Shown here: piece after piece, positions 8,670-18,500 of the stretch
How the letters are laid out: the number at the start of each line of letters is the position of its first letter
Position numbering within the stretch: position 1 is the stretch's first letter
Origin: Bacteroidales bacterium
GTDB taxonomy: Bacteria; Bacteroidota; Bacteroidia; Bacteroidales; Paludibacteraceae
NCBI GenBank assembly: GCA_015061145.1
Contig: SUXD01000002.1
Span: 62,001 to 126,000 of the forward strand
DNA length: 64,000 bases
Direction: 5' to 3'
Position numbers and translations under genes: made by a program
Notes under the pieces: generated by a model
Told to the model about the DNA's origin: nothing
Databases searched by the model: none
Seen by the model: the letters and a program-made list of their open reading frames with translations, nothing else

Positions 8670-9406
8670 GATTTTTTTTCTTTTTCGTAGTTAAAAATGG
8701 TGATGATATAACCAATCTTTATCTCTATCATATTCGTGTTGTTACGACGTTCGGTGTAACCGTATTTGTTATCGTGTGTTTTTATGATGTCGTTTGCGCC
8801 AAAATGATACAAAGCTTCCACCTGCAGCCCGAAATCGAACTCGTGCCCTATCAAGATGCCTGGTGCCGCTTCCGTACGCCCTTCGAACGTTTCGCGCAAA
8901 TGCTCTTGCTTTTGTTTGTCGTAAAAAGCATAATTGACATATTTGTTAGAGTGGTAGTCGATGCCTTGAGGTGTCAGATTGTACGATAAGCGACCGCCAA
9001 CTCCCATATAAAAGCCCTTGTAGCAATATAGTTTCATATAAAGTCCAAATGTGGCGTAATGGAATACAAAACGATATTCTTCCTCCAAACGAGGCGATGA
9101 CTTGATGAGTTTACTTCCTTGCGCATAATATCCGAACTTGGATGTAACGCCTACGCGACCGCGCATATACTCCAAATACAAATCGGCGACAGGCGACCAA
9201 TGGGGTTTCTTCTCCCATTTGTAATCGGGACGTACATCGTTGCTTTCCAGCATTGTGGTAAGATTTCCTATTGAAGAATAAGCCGCTCCCACATGAAAAC
9301 CGAGCGTAAGCCTTCCGCGTTTATCGTCATCCCATAGGCAATGATAACGCGCCGAAACGTTCGCGAAACAGAAAGCGAACAAAAAAAGAACAAACGGCTT
9401 TCTCAT
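8630..9406 (-). CDS. PorT-like outer-membrane beta-barrel, copy 2
   Basis: A 258-aa protein with signal peptide (FVLFLFAFCFANVSA) and alternating beta-strand pattern typical of Bacteroidota 8-10-strand barrels (outer membrane protein beta-barrel domain, PorT-like). It is a paralog of the gene directly upstream (9403-10152). Shared features include 'HYA-FG-Y-KLY-Y-G', 'LTP--I-Y-SN' and 'YGYTE--NN'. The start overlaps the upstream stop as ATGA, and the 3' end overlaps the T9SS gene by 40 bases. The C-terminus is extended with a basic tail (RYRNAPRWHR) instead of ending on an aromatic residue, which is unusual for a barrel. Role inferred as outer-membrane partner of the surface or toxin proteins. 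Confidence 0.75.
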   Translation of the reverse strand: MRKPFVLFLFAFCFANVSARYHCLWDDDKRGRLTLGFHVGAAYSSIGNLTTMLESNDVRPDYKWEKKPHWSPVADLYLEYMRGRVGVTSKFGYYAQGSKLIKSSPRLEEEYRFVFHYATFGLYMKLYCYKGFYMGVGGRLSYNLTPQGIDYHSNKYVNYAFYDKQKQEHLRETFEGRTEAAPGILIGHEFDFGLQVEALYHFGANDIIKTHDNKYGYTERRNNTNMIEIKIGYIITIFNYEKEKKSWERYRNAPRWHR

Positions 9407-10152
9407 CGGCGAGAGGCTTTAAATGCGTATCCGACCGAAAATTGGAATTGGTGCGCGTGATTGGTCGTTTCCGTCCAATTGTACAGATTGTATTCAGTCC
9501 GAATCAAGTCCAACACACTGTAATGGTAGGTCACTTGTACACTGACACCTGCCGAAAATTCATAGCCCAAAGAACCTCCCACACCGATATCCGTCTTGCC
9601 TTTCAACTTGTCGCGCAAGGCGTCTTGTGTGGCGGCTACCGTTTCGTAATGAAAACGCGCAAAAATATCATCTTCTTGGTTCGAAGAATAAGTTATTTGC
9701 TCGGGTGTCAAACAAAAACCTGCACGAACGCCCAAATCGAGATGCAGACCAGCATAGGGATAAAGTTTCAAATAGGCGCCGAAACCGGCGTAATGGTATC
9801 GGAAATCAACAGTGTATCCCAATGTGTTAATGTCTGTGTAGGTGGTGGAAGCCCCTTGCTGATAATACATCACGACTGCCTCCATTCCCAACCATAGTTT
9901 AGTGGGGCGATAGTGGAAAAACAACGAAGCGGAAGGGGCCGCCTTCTCCGAGTTGCTGAATTTATAATTGCTGTAATACCCCTCGCTTACAAGTATTGTA
10001 CTTAATTCAGATATGATGCCGTACGAAACGCCGGCTTTTATTCCGAACATGGCAGTATGTTTGTATTGCGCCGAAAGCGGACTTGAAATCAACAATAACA
10101 TGATTATCAGTATTCTAACTTTATTTTTTTGCATATGTTTTCTTTTGGGCAT
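9403..10152 (-). CDS. PorT-like outer-membrane beta-barrel, copy 1
   Basis: An outer-membrane barrel of 249 aa from ATG 10152. A longer frame reaches ATG 10200, but a promoter -7 box (TACTTTTG, 10184-10177) lies inside that extension, so the transcript would not include it. ATG 10152 has AAGGAA just upstream, and ATG 10134 is an alternative. The protein has a signal peptide (ILIIMLLLISSPLSAQ) and repeating amphipathic strands ending in FSVGYAF followed by basic residues. It is a tandem paralog of the next gene. It is the first gene of the operon that continues through the Rhs toxin genes to the left edge. Confidence 0.75.
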   Translation of the reverse strand: MPKRKHMQKNKVRILIIMLLLISSPLSAQYKHTAMFGIKAGVSYGIISELSTILVSEGYYSNYKFSNSEKAAPSASLFFHYRPTKLWLGMEAVVMYYQQGASTTYTDINTLGYTVDFRYHYAGFGAYLKLYPYAGLHLDLGVRAGFCLTPEQITYSSNQEDDIFARFHYETVAATQDALRDKLKGKTDIGVGGSLGYEFSAGVSVQVTYHYSVLDLIRTEYNLYNWTETTNHAHQFQFSVGYAFKASRR

Positions 10153-10176
10153 TATTTCCTTATCATTTTTTTGTCG

Positions 10177-10184
10177 CAAAAGTA
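10177..10184 (-). promoter_or_regulatory. Promoter -7 box for the toxin/surface operon
   Basis: On the minus strand the sequence is TACTTTTG, a perfect match to the Bacteroidota -7 consensus TAnnTTTG. Transcription would start near 10170, about 20 bases before ATG 10152. No good -33 TTTG is visible at the usual distance. It is the only convincing promoter I see ahead of the genes from 10152 down to position 1. The rest of the 290-base gap up to lpxB (10153-10442) holds no gene, and I see no clear promoter for lpxB in it. Confidence 0.55.
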
Positions 10185-10442
10185 CAAAAAATATTGACAC
10201 ACATAAATATATGTTAAAAAAGTGGTGCGCTTATGCTGGCGGTGCAACTTACGAACTTTAGCTTTTTTTATGCCGCGTCTTATCTTTTTCAGTCATTTGC
10301 TTGATTATGTCAAGAATTTTCTCGTACTTTGATGTAAAGTTATTCTGCAATTTAATCATCTGACAGTCAGCTGAATAGAATTTTCATTCAGGAGACGAAT
10401 AACTTTTTAGGAATAAAAATTAATGCACAACGGGCTAATAAT

Positions 10443-11588
10443 ATGAAATATTATCTGATAGCAGGCGAAGCGTCTGGCGATTTGCATGGTTCCAATCTGA
10501 TAAAGGAACTGAAAAAATGTGACCCCGAAGCGGAATTCCGCTTTTTCGGCGGCGACCTGATGCAAGCGCAAGGCGGCACATTGGTGAGACATTACAAAGA
10601 CATGGCATTCATGGGTTTTGTCAATGTGCTGCTGAATTTGAGAAAAGTGCTCGGCAATATGTCGGCATGCAAAAAAGACATCAAAAGATACAAGCCCGAC
10701 GCCGTGATACTGATTGACTATCCCAGTTTCAACCTGAAGATAGCCCAATATGTGAAAAGAAAGCGCAAACTGAAGAAGACGCCCGTGTTCTATTATATCT
10801 CGCCCAAGATATGGGCATGGAAAGAACACCGCATCCACGCCATCAGGAAATACATCGACAGAGTTTTCTGCATCCTTCCGTTCGAAGTGCCATACTACCA
10901 GAAGCATCGCCTCGATGTGACTTATGTAGGCAACCCTTCTGTCGATTCGGTGGCGTTCCGCGAGTGCAAAGACGAGACTTTTGAAGAATTCACCAGCCGC
11001 AACAACCTAGCCGGAAAAGAAATCATCGCTATACTGGCTGGAAGCCGAAAACAGGAAATAAAGAAATGTCTGCCCGTCATGATGAAAGCCGTGGAGAAGT
11101 TTACGCGCTATCAGTTCGTCATTGCCGGCGCACCGGGCATCGACCCCGCGCTGTACGACAAATACCTTTACCGCAATCCGCGTTTCGGCATAGTTTTCGG
11201 ACAGACCTACAACCTGCTGCAGCATTCGTCGGCAGCGGTCATCAATTCGGGCACCGCATCGCTCGAAGCAGCGCTTTTCAATGTGCCGCAAGTGGTGGGC
11301 TATCATGTGATGGGCGGAAAACTGGCACGCTGGATTTTCCAACGGCTGATAAAAGTAAAATGGGCGTCGCTCGTAAACCTCATCTCGGGCAAACTGGTGG
11401 TGAAGGAATTTCTTGCAGATGAGTTCACTTCCGAAAACCTGGAACGCGAACTATACCTGATACTGCGCGACGAAGAATATCGAAACGAGATGCTCAAAAA
11501 TTATGCCAAAATGCAGAAAATATTGGGCGAGACAGGCGCCTCACGACGCACTGCAGAAGAAATTTACAAACGAATTCAACACTCATAA
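10443..11588 (+). CDS. lpxB: Lipid-A-disaccharide synthase
   Basis: LpxB joins UDP-2,3-diacylglucosamine and lipid X to form the lipid A disaccharide at the inner membrane. The 381-aa protein has the family N-terminus GEASGDLHG, the SPKIWAWKEHR segment, LAGSRKQEI in the nucleotide-binding half, and SGTASLEAAL near the UDP site. Length is normal for GT19. It starts at ATG 10443. The gene is followed two bases later by holB, so the two are probably co-transcribed. It diverges from the toxin operon on its left. Confidence 0.96.
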   Translation: MKYYLIAGEASGDLHGSNLIKELKKCDPEAEFRFFGGDLMQAQGGTLVRHYKDMAFMGFVNVLLNLRKVLGNMSACKKDIKRYKPDAVILIDYPSFNLKIAQYVKRKRKLKKTPVFYYISPKIWAWKEHRIHAIRKYIDRVFCILPFEVPYYQKHRLDVTYVGNPSVDSVAFRECKDETFEEFTSRNNLAGKEIIAILAGSRKQEIKKCLPVMMKAVEKFTRYQFVIAGAPGIDPALYDKYLYRNPRFGIVFGQTYNLLQHSSAAVINSGTASLEAALFNVPQVVGYHVMGGKLARWIFQRLIKVKWASLVNLISGKLVVKEFLADEFTSENLERELYLILRDEEYRNEMLKNYAKMQKILGETGASRRTAEEIYKRIQHS

Positions 11589-11590
11589 GC

Positions 11591-12715
11591 ATGCTTTTCT
11601 CCGAAATCATTGGTCAAGAAGAAGTAAAAAACAAGCTCCGCTCGTTCGTCGAAACAGGAAGAATACCACACGCCATACTCCTGCACGGCAAAGAAGGCAC
11701 GGGAAAACTGCCGCTCTGCATCGCCTTTGCACAATACCTGTGCTGCCAGCACAAAACCAACGGCGACGCCTGCGGAAAATGCCCTTCGTGTCAGCAGATA
11801 GCCAAACTGTCGCACCCCGACCTCCATTTCGTGTTCCCGTTCAGCAAAGGGAAAGCCGCCACATGCGACGCCCTGATGGAAACTTGGCGAGAAAATTTTA
11901 TCGGACACAAAGGATATTTCACCTTCGACCAATGGAGCAATCTGCTGGGCGACAAGCAATTGACCATATACACCTCGGAGGGAAGCGAGATACTGCGAAA
12001 ACTGAGCCTGAAGTCGTACGCCGCCGATTTCCGCATCATGATAATATGGCAACCAGAGAAAATGCAGACCGAATGCGCCAACCGCATCCTGAAAACACTG
12101 GAAGAACCAGGCGAACGCACAATTTTCCTGCTGGTGAGCGAACACCCCGAACTCATGCTTACCACCATTCTTTCGCGCACACAGCAAATTGCCGTTCCCG
12201 TGATTGGCGACGAAGAATTGAAGCGACAGCTGACCACAGAATTCAATGTTGAAAGTGACAGCGAAGCTGACGAACTCGTGCGAATATCTGGCGGCAGCTA
12301 CACCGCACTGCTCGAAAACATCGAAAACGAGAATACAAACAACGAGAATTTCGAGCTTTTTGTACACATCATGCGGCTCACGTACAAACGCAGCATCGCC
12401 GAAATACGGGAATGGACCGAACTCGTATGCAAAAAAGGAAGACCCGAGCAACTGCAATTTCTGCAATATGCGCAAAAAATGATTCGCGAAAGTTTCATGT
12501 ACAACTTCCACCAAAAAGAACTGAACTACCTAACGCAGAAAGAAAGCCAGTTTCTCGTGCGTTTCGCACCTTTCATTCACGAGACCAATGTGTACGGCCT
12601 GATGGACGAACTTACGCTTGCCGAACAGCACATCGCGCAAAATGTGAATTCAAAAATGGTGTTTTTCGACCTCGCATGCCGCATCATGATACTCATCAAG
12701 AAAAAAAGGGAATAA
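11591..12715 (+). CDS. holB: DNA polymerase III delta' subunit
   Basis: A clamp-loader subunit of the replicative polymerase. The 374-aa protein has an AAA+ fold: GQEEVKNKL at the start, Walker A GKEGTGKL (final Thr/Ser replaced by Leu, as often in delta'), the zinc-module cysteines in CGKCPSCQ, the EEPGERTIFLLVSE region and the SRC-like element LSRTQQI. The last third is a helical collar. Start ATG 11591 lies two bases after lpxB. The lost Walker A hydroxyl residue suggests it does not hydrolyse ATP itself. Confidence 0.92.
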   Translation: MLFSEIIGQEEVKNKLRSFVETGRIPHAILLHGKEGTGKLPLCIAFAQYLCCQHKTNGDACGKCPSCQQIAKLSHPDLHFVFPFSKGKAATCDALMETWRENFIGHKGYFTFDQWSNLLGDKQLTIYTSEGSEILRKLSLKSYAADFRIMIIWQPEKMQTECANRILKTLEEPGERTIFLLVSEHPELMLTTILSRTQQIAVPVIGDEELKRQLTTEFNVESDSEADELVRISGGSYTALLENIENENTNNENFELFVHIMRLTYKRSIAEIREWTELVCKKGRPEQLQFLQYAQKMIRESFMYNFHQKELNYLTQKESQFLVRFAPFIHETNVYGLMDELTLAEQHIAQNVNSKMVFFDLACRIMILIKKKRE

Positions 12716-12776
12716 TACGAATAGCAATTTTTTATATCAGAAATTTAAAATATTCGCATATTATTAGAAATAGTTC

Positions 12777-12840
12777 CGATTAAAATTCATAATTTTGGAG
12801 GATTTTTGCGAAAAGCAAAAATCAAATGATATTTTAATCG
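12777..12840 (+). promoter_or_regulatory. Nested inverted repeats in the ddl leader
   Basis: The 138-base gap between holB and ddl holds an outer 10-base inverted repeat (CGATTAAAAT at 12777-12786 with ATTTTAATCG at 12831-12840). Inside it is a perfect 9-base hairpin (GATTTTTGC, loop GAAAA, GCAAAAATC, 12801-12823). The inner stem has no T tail directly after it, so it is not a standard terminator. It could be a structured leader or a protein-binding site. Confidence 0.4.
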
Positions 12841-12853
12841 AATAATTTCGGAT

Positions 12854-13834
12854 ATGAAAAAAAACATTGCAATCGTTGCAGGCGGCGACTCTTCCGAATG
12901 TGTCGTATCGCTGAAAAGCGCCGAAGGGCTCTTTTCTTTCATCCCCAGTGAGAAATACAACAAATACATCGTCACCATCATCGGGAAAGAATGGCAGGTG
13001 CAAATTTCGGAAAACGAAAAACTGCCTATCGACAAAAACGACTTCAGTTTCACGCAAAACGGCGAAAAAACACTTTTCGATTTCGCATACATCACCATAC
13101 ACGGCACACCTGGCGAAAACGGTATTCTGCAAGGATATTTCGACCTGATAGGGCTGCCCTATTCGTGCTGCGGCGTGCTGGCCGCTGCCATGACATTCAA
13201 CAAATACACCTGCAACCAATACCTGAAAGGGTTCGGCATAAACATTGCCAACAGCCTGCGTCTGCGCAAAGGCGACAAAATTGACGCAAAACAGATTATC
13301 GACACTTTGGGATTGCCTGTTTTCGTGAAACCGAATGTAGGCGGCAGCAGTTTCGGCACCACTAAAGTGAAAACGGAGCAAGAACTGATACCGGCCATCG
13401 GTGTTGCTTTCGACGAAGGCTGCGAAGTGATTATCGAAAGTTTCATGAAAGGAACAGAAATAACCTGCGGCATATACAAAACAAGAGAGAGAACCACCGT
13501 ATTCCCCATCACCGAAGTCGTTTCGCAAAACGAGTTCTTCGATTACGACGCAAAATACAACGGACAAGTGTCGGAAATCACTCCAGCACGACTCTCGGAC
13601 GAAGTGACGAAACGCGTACAGGCGCTCACTTCACAAATATACGACATTGTAGGAGCACAAGGCATCATCCGCGTCGATTACATCATCACCGAAGGCGACA
13701 AAATAAACCTGCTGGAAGTGAACACCACACCAGGCATGACACCTACCAGCTTCATTCCTCAACAAGTGCGTGCCGCCGGTCTAAACATCGCCGATGTAAT
13801 GAGCGACATCATCGAGAACAACGGTAAAAATTAA
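12854..13834 (+). CDS. ddl: D-alanine--D-alanine ligase
   Basis: Makes the D-Ala-D-Ala dipeptide of peptidoglycan in the cytoplasm. The 326-aa ATP-grasp protein has the N-terminal AGGDSSE loop, ATP-binding KPNVGGSSFGTTKV, and the C-terminal metal/substrate region EVNTTPGMTPTSFIPQQ. The start at 12854 (MKKNIAIVAGG) fits the family. It is 17 bases ahead of an isoprenyl diphosphate synthase, which makes sense because both serve cell-wall precursor supply. An unusual structured leader precedes it. Confidence 0.96.
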   Translation: MKKNIAIVAGGDSSECVVSLKSAEGLFSFIPSEKYNKYIVTIIGKEWQVQISENEKLPIDKNDFSFTQNGEKTLFDFAYITIHGTPGENGILQGYFDLIGLPYSCCGVLAAAMTFNKYTCNQYLKGFGINIANSLRLRKGDKIDAKQIIDTLGLPVFVKPNVGGSSFGTTKVKTEQELIPAIGVAFDEGCEVIIESFMKGTEITCGIYKTRERTTVFPITEVVSQNEFFDYDAKYNGQVSEITPARLSDEVTKRVQALTSQIYDIVGAQGIIRVDYIITEGDKINLLEVNTTPGMTPTSFIPQQVRAAGLNIADVMSDIIENNGKN

Positions 13835-13851
13835 ACTGCCAGAAAAAGACA

Positions 13852-14799
13852 ATGATAGAACAAGCATTAACTGCGATTGACTGGACCACCGAACCCAGAA
13901 ACCTATATGAGCCTATAGGCTACACACTCGCCGCCGGCGGAAAACGCATACGCCCCACCTTGGTGCTGATGGCATGCGACCTGTGGAACGGCGACAAAAA
14001 AGAAGCCCTGCCTGCCGCATTGGCCGTAGAGATATTCCATAATTTCACATTGCTGCACGACGACCTTATGGACAACGCCGACATGAGACGCGGCAAACCC
14101 ACCGTGCACAAAAAATGGGACGCTAACACGGCCATCCTCTCCGGCGACGCCATGACAATAAAGGCATACGAAATGCTGGAACGCATTCCCGAAAGACATC
14201 TGAAAAAATGCCTTCATCTGTTCACAAAAATGGCCTTGGAAATATGCGAAGGACAGCAATACGACATAGACTTTGAATCGCGCAGCGATGTGAGCGCAGA
14301 GGAATACCTGAACATGATACGACTGAAAACAGCTGTACTGTTAGGCTCTGCCTTGAAAATAGGCGCCACCCTCGCTGACGCTCCCGAACATGACGCCGAA
14401 CTTCTATACAATTTCGGCATCAACATCGGAATGGCTTTCCAACTGAAAGACGATCTGCTGGATGTGTACGGTGACCCCGAAACATTCGGGAAAAAGACAG
14501 GCGGCGACATTTTGTGCAACAAAAAGACATTCATGCTCATCGCTGCACAAAAACAAGCGACCGGAGCTGTAAAAAACGAATTGGAGAAATGGCTGTCGGC
14601 ACACGACTACATCCCCAAAGAAAAAATTGCCGCTGTGACGGCTATCTACGACAAACTGAGCATCAAAGCCATTTGCGAGAAGAAAATGGACGAATACTAT
14701 TCGCTTGCTCTGAAAAATCTTGCCGAGATAAGCGTAGACAACAACAAAAAAACGCCGTTGAAAGAACTGGCAGAAAAACTAATGAAAAGAAACAAATAA
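13852..14799 (+). CDS. Isoprenyl diphosphate synthase (polyprenyl synthetase family)
   Basis: Condenses isopentenyl diphosphate with allylic diphosphates to make farnesyl, geranylgeranyl or longer chains. The 315-aa protein has GGKRIRP, the first aspartate-rich motif HDDLMDNADMRRGKP and the second KDDLLDVYGD, plus the Gln in FQLKDD. Chain length cannot be read with certainty. The residues just before the first motif (IFHNFTLLHDD) are consistent with a short-chain (C15/C20) or mid-chain enzyme. It lies between ddl and a conserved hypothetical gene on the same strand. Confidence 0.9.
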   Translation: MIEQALTAIDWTTEPRNLYEPIGYTLAAGGKRIRPTLVLMACDLWNGDKKEALPAALAVEIFHNFTLLHDDLMDNADMRRGKPTVHKKWDANTAILSGDAMTIKAYEMLERIPERHLKKCLHLFTKMALEICEGQQYDIDFESRSDVSAEEYLNMIRLKTAVLLGSALKIGATLADAPEHDAELLYNFGINIGMAFQLKDDLLDVYGDPETFGKKTGGDILCNKKTFMLIAAQKQATGAVKNELEKWLSAHDYIPKEKIAAVTAIYDKLSIKAICEKKMDEYYSLALKNLAEISVDNNKKTPLKELAEKLMKRNK

Positions 14800-14815
14800 C
14801 ACATACGCCAAAAAC

Positions 14816-15517
14816 ATGCCTTACAGAAGACTACCCAAAACAGACAGCGCAAGACTGAAAGCATTGAAAACCGTCATTGCGCAAGGACGCACAGACGGAA
14901 TACGTTCTACTGTCGTGTCGCAAAAATCACAATTCGAAGCACAGACATTGCTGCAAAAATACGAACAAGCGCTGTTTGAATACAAAAACGCCGCTTCAAA
15001 ACAATCGGCTTTCAGCAAAAAAATACAGCTGCACGCCCCTAAGGCACGCCTGTATGTCTCACACTTCATACAAGTGCTGAACCTGAGTGTAATCAGAGGC
15101 GAAATAAACGCAGAACAGAAATCCTATTACGGATTAGGCACCGAGAGCAACACCGTGCCCGACCTTTCCACTGACCAGAGAGTGGTGGAATGGGGACGAA
15201 AAATCATCAAAGGGGAAATGATGCGGCAACAGCACGGCGGCGCACCGATATACAATCCGAGCATCGCCAAAGTGCGCGCATATTTCGACCCATTCGAGTC
15301 GGACATGGAAGAATTGAAGATACAAAAGCACAATGTCAACCGTTTCCAAAAGGAAACGAACAAAGTGCGCGAGCAAGTGGACGAAATTCTGCTGAACATT
15401 TGGAACCAAGTGGAAAACGCTTTCGTTGAGCAACCGCTCGCCGAGCGCCTGGAAAGCTGCAAAAAATACGGACTTATTTACTATTACAGAAGAGGCGAAA
15501 CGCCTATTGTCGCATAA
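14816..15517 (+). CDS. Conserved Bacteroidota protein, unknown function
   Basis: A 233-aa cytoplasmic protein without signal or membrane segments. The start MPYRRLPKTDSARLKALK is familiar from conserved hypothetical proteins of Bacteroidales. The sequence is helical and charged, with two likely helical-bundle stretches (about 30-80 and 155-205) separated by a loop around TDQRVVEWGRKI. No catalytic motif is evident. It sits 16 bases after the isoprenyl diphosphate synthase and 12 bases before the chitinase, so it probably belongs to the ddl transcription unit. Function unknown. Confidence 0.75.
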   Translation: MPYRRLPKTDSARLKALKTVIAQGRTDGIRSTVVSQKSQFEAQTLLQKYEQALFEYKNAASKQSAFSKKIQLHAPKARLYVSHFIQVLNLSVIRGEINAEQKSYYGLGTESNTVPDLSTDQRVVEWGRKIIKGEMMRQQHGGAPIYNPSIAKVRAYFDPFESDMEELKIQKHNVNRFQKETNKVREQVDEILLNIWNQVENAFVEQPLAERLESCKKYGLIYYYRRGETPIVA

Positions 15518-15529
15518 AAAAATCATACT

Positions 15530-18500
15530 ATGAAAAAAATCATCTGCTCATTATGCTGCCTGCTGGCAACTGTAAACTTTGCCATCGCCGACGATTGCTC
15601 GGAATACGAGCAATACCAGAACAAACCCTATAATGTATATCTGGAGGAGACTGGAAAAAAAGTAGTCTATAACAATAAAATCTACGAAGTAGGCGATGAC
15701 TACATTCCCGAGAACTGCCACCCTGAAAGTACATGGTCATATCTATGGAACTACATCGGCACATGCGGCGAAGGCGGCTCCGAAGGAAGCGGTGGCAACG
15801 AGCAAGGGAATGCCGGCGCAGACTACGAGCACAACACCGTATCATGCCTGAAAAAGCATCTGATTATCGGCTATTGGCACAATTTCAACAACAACACTAT
15901 GAACGGGTTGAAACTCAGCGAGATAAACAATGCCTACGATGTCATCAACGTTTCGTTTGGCGAAACTGACGCTTCAGACCGCGCCGTCATCACCTTTGCA
16001 CCCGACAACTCCATCTATGAAACCGAAGCCGCCTTTATAGCGGACATTCAAGCGCTGCAAGCGCAAGACAAGAAGGTGAACCTCTCGCTAGGCGGACAAA
16101 ACGGCATCATCCATGTGGCGAATGAAAACGACAAAACGAAATTCGTCAACTCTGTCATCGCCATCATCGAGAAATACGGTTTCGACGGACTTGACATTGA
16201 CTTTGAAGGCACTTCGGCCGGCGGGTACAGTTCTTCGTTCATTAACCCAAATGCCAATGCGCAACTTATGATTGACGGCATACGGGAGATTTGCGAACAT
16301 TTCGGCAACGACTTTCTGCTGACCATGGCGCCCGAAACAGCATACGTGCAATTCGGCATAAATCAAGGGCAAGCGCCCGCTTACCTTGCGCTTATCTATG
16401 GTTTGCGCGACAAACTCACCGTACTGCATGTGCAACTATACAACACAGGCTCGTCTAACGACCTTTACGGCAACAGCCCTACCGTAGGTACGGCAGACTA
16501 TCTGGTGGCAATGACCGAAATGCTGCTGCAAGGATTCCCCTGCTGCGGAACAACCTTTCCCGCACTGGACGAAAGCCAAGTGGCCATCGGCATTCCAGCG
16601 TGCACAGGAGCAGCAGGTAGCGGTATCGTAACTATGGAAAACGCCAAGAAAGCCATGCAGTATCTGATAACAGGCGTAAAACCTGCTGGCATGAACTATA
16701 CACTGAAAAATCCGAATGGTTATCCCGATTTCAGAGGCATCATGACATGGTCGGTCAACTGGGACGCTTCCAACAACTATGAACTTGCCAACACTTTTGA
16801 CAACTACTTTGACGAAATCGGAAACCCCGTCATGAATTGCGGCGAAACCAGCGACAACGAAGCGCCCACTGCGCCCTCGAACCTTGCGGCCACACCTGCC
16901 GAAAAATCCGTCGCTCTCTCATGGGACGCTGCCACCGACAACATTGGAGTGAAAGGTTACAACATTTATAAAGGCGACACGAAAATCGGCTATGCCACCT
17001 CATGCACATACACAGCAACCGGATTGACAGCCGAAACCGCCTATACTTTCTATGTGGAAGCATACGATGCGGCAGGCAACAAATCAAGCAAAACATCGGT
17101 ACAAACGACCACCCTCGAATCGACAGGAAGCGAAGGCGGTGAAGGAGGCGAAGGCGGCGGTGAAGACGACTACGGAGAATGTACCGAACCGGCTTGGGAC
17201 GAGACAAAAAATTATCAAACACCAGGCGAAAAAGTTTCTTACAAAGGCAAAATATACAAAGTGAAATCCTCTGTCTGGTGGACTACTGCCGGACTGTCGC
17301 CTGACACCAACACCAATCAATGGGATTATGTGAGCAACTGCGACGGCACCGGAGGCAACAGCGGAGAAGGCGGCGAGGGCGGAAGCACCATCGATCCTGT
17401 AGACACTGGCATTGACTACGAGAACGGCAAACGATTCGTCATCTATTTCCCTAACTGGGGCAACTACAACACGGCGCACATCAGCATTACCGTAAGCATG
17501 ATTCCATGGGAAAAAGTGACGCATATCAACCACGCCTTTTTCCAAGTGGCAGACAACTACAAGCTCGAGAGTACCGACAATTTCATTGACTTCGACAAAG
17601 CTTTCGAACACTCCGAAGGCTGGGAAGACGGAGCACTGCGCGGGCATTTTGCCGAATACAAGCACTACAAACAGCTCTATCCGGGAGTTAAGTTATTGGT
17701 ATCGGTGGGCGGATGGACCAAAGGACACAACTTCCACGCTATGGCGCTCACACAGGAAAGGCGAGCAACATTCATCAACAGCGTTATCGCCTTTTTGCAA
17801 CTGTATCCCTTTATTGACGGTATCGACATCGACTGGGAATATCCTGGCGTGAATCGTGCCGCCGATCCTAACGACACTGCCGACAAAGGATGTCCGGGCG
17901 GACCGGAAGACGCCGTCAACTATGTAGCGCTGCTGAAAGAATTGCGCGAAGCTTTCAATGCCAACAACATGCAGGACAAACTGCTCACCGTTGCGGCAAG
18001 CATCAACCAAAATGTGATAGCGCAAGGCGCTAATCCTAGCAACTACGCGCAATATCTCGACTATATCAACCTGATGTCGTACGACCTGCACGGCGCCTTC
18101 GAGCGTACGACAAATCACCACGGGGCCATCTACGCCAACCCTAACGACCCGTCGGAAACCGCATTGGAGCGTGAAACATTCAACGCTTCGGCAGCAGCGG
18201 CATTCTTTGCTGCAAACGGATTCCCGAAATCGAAAATCGTTGTCGGTTCGCCATGGTACTCTCGCGGATGGGGCGGAGTTTCGGCCGGTCAGAAAGGCGA
18301 CGGACTATTCCAACCTGCCACCGGATACGAAAGAGGCGCATGGGACGACCCCTACACCAGCACCCCCGGCGGACAATATCCGTGGTTTGAATGCAAAAAA
18401 CTGGAAACAACAGCAGGATGGACAAAATACACCGACGAATACGCAAAAGTGCCCTACCTGTACAACGCAAGCGAAGGCAAGTTCCTCACCTACGAAGACG

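Noticed and set aside
10153..10200. Longer start at 10200 for the first barrel gene
   Set aside because: The -7 box TACTTTTG lies inside the extension and the added residues (FFVLLRQKN) are not signal-like.
15540..15845. Minus-strand frames inside the chitinase (also 17084-17665, 18305-18838)
   Set aside because: Reverse-strand shadows of Gly/Ser/Asp-rich codons; no domains.
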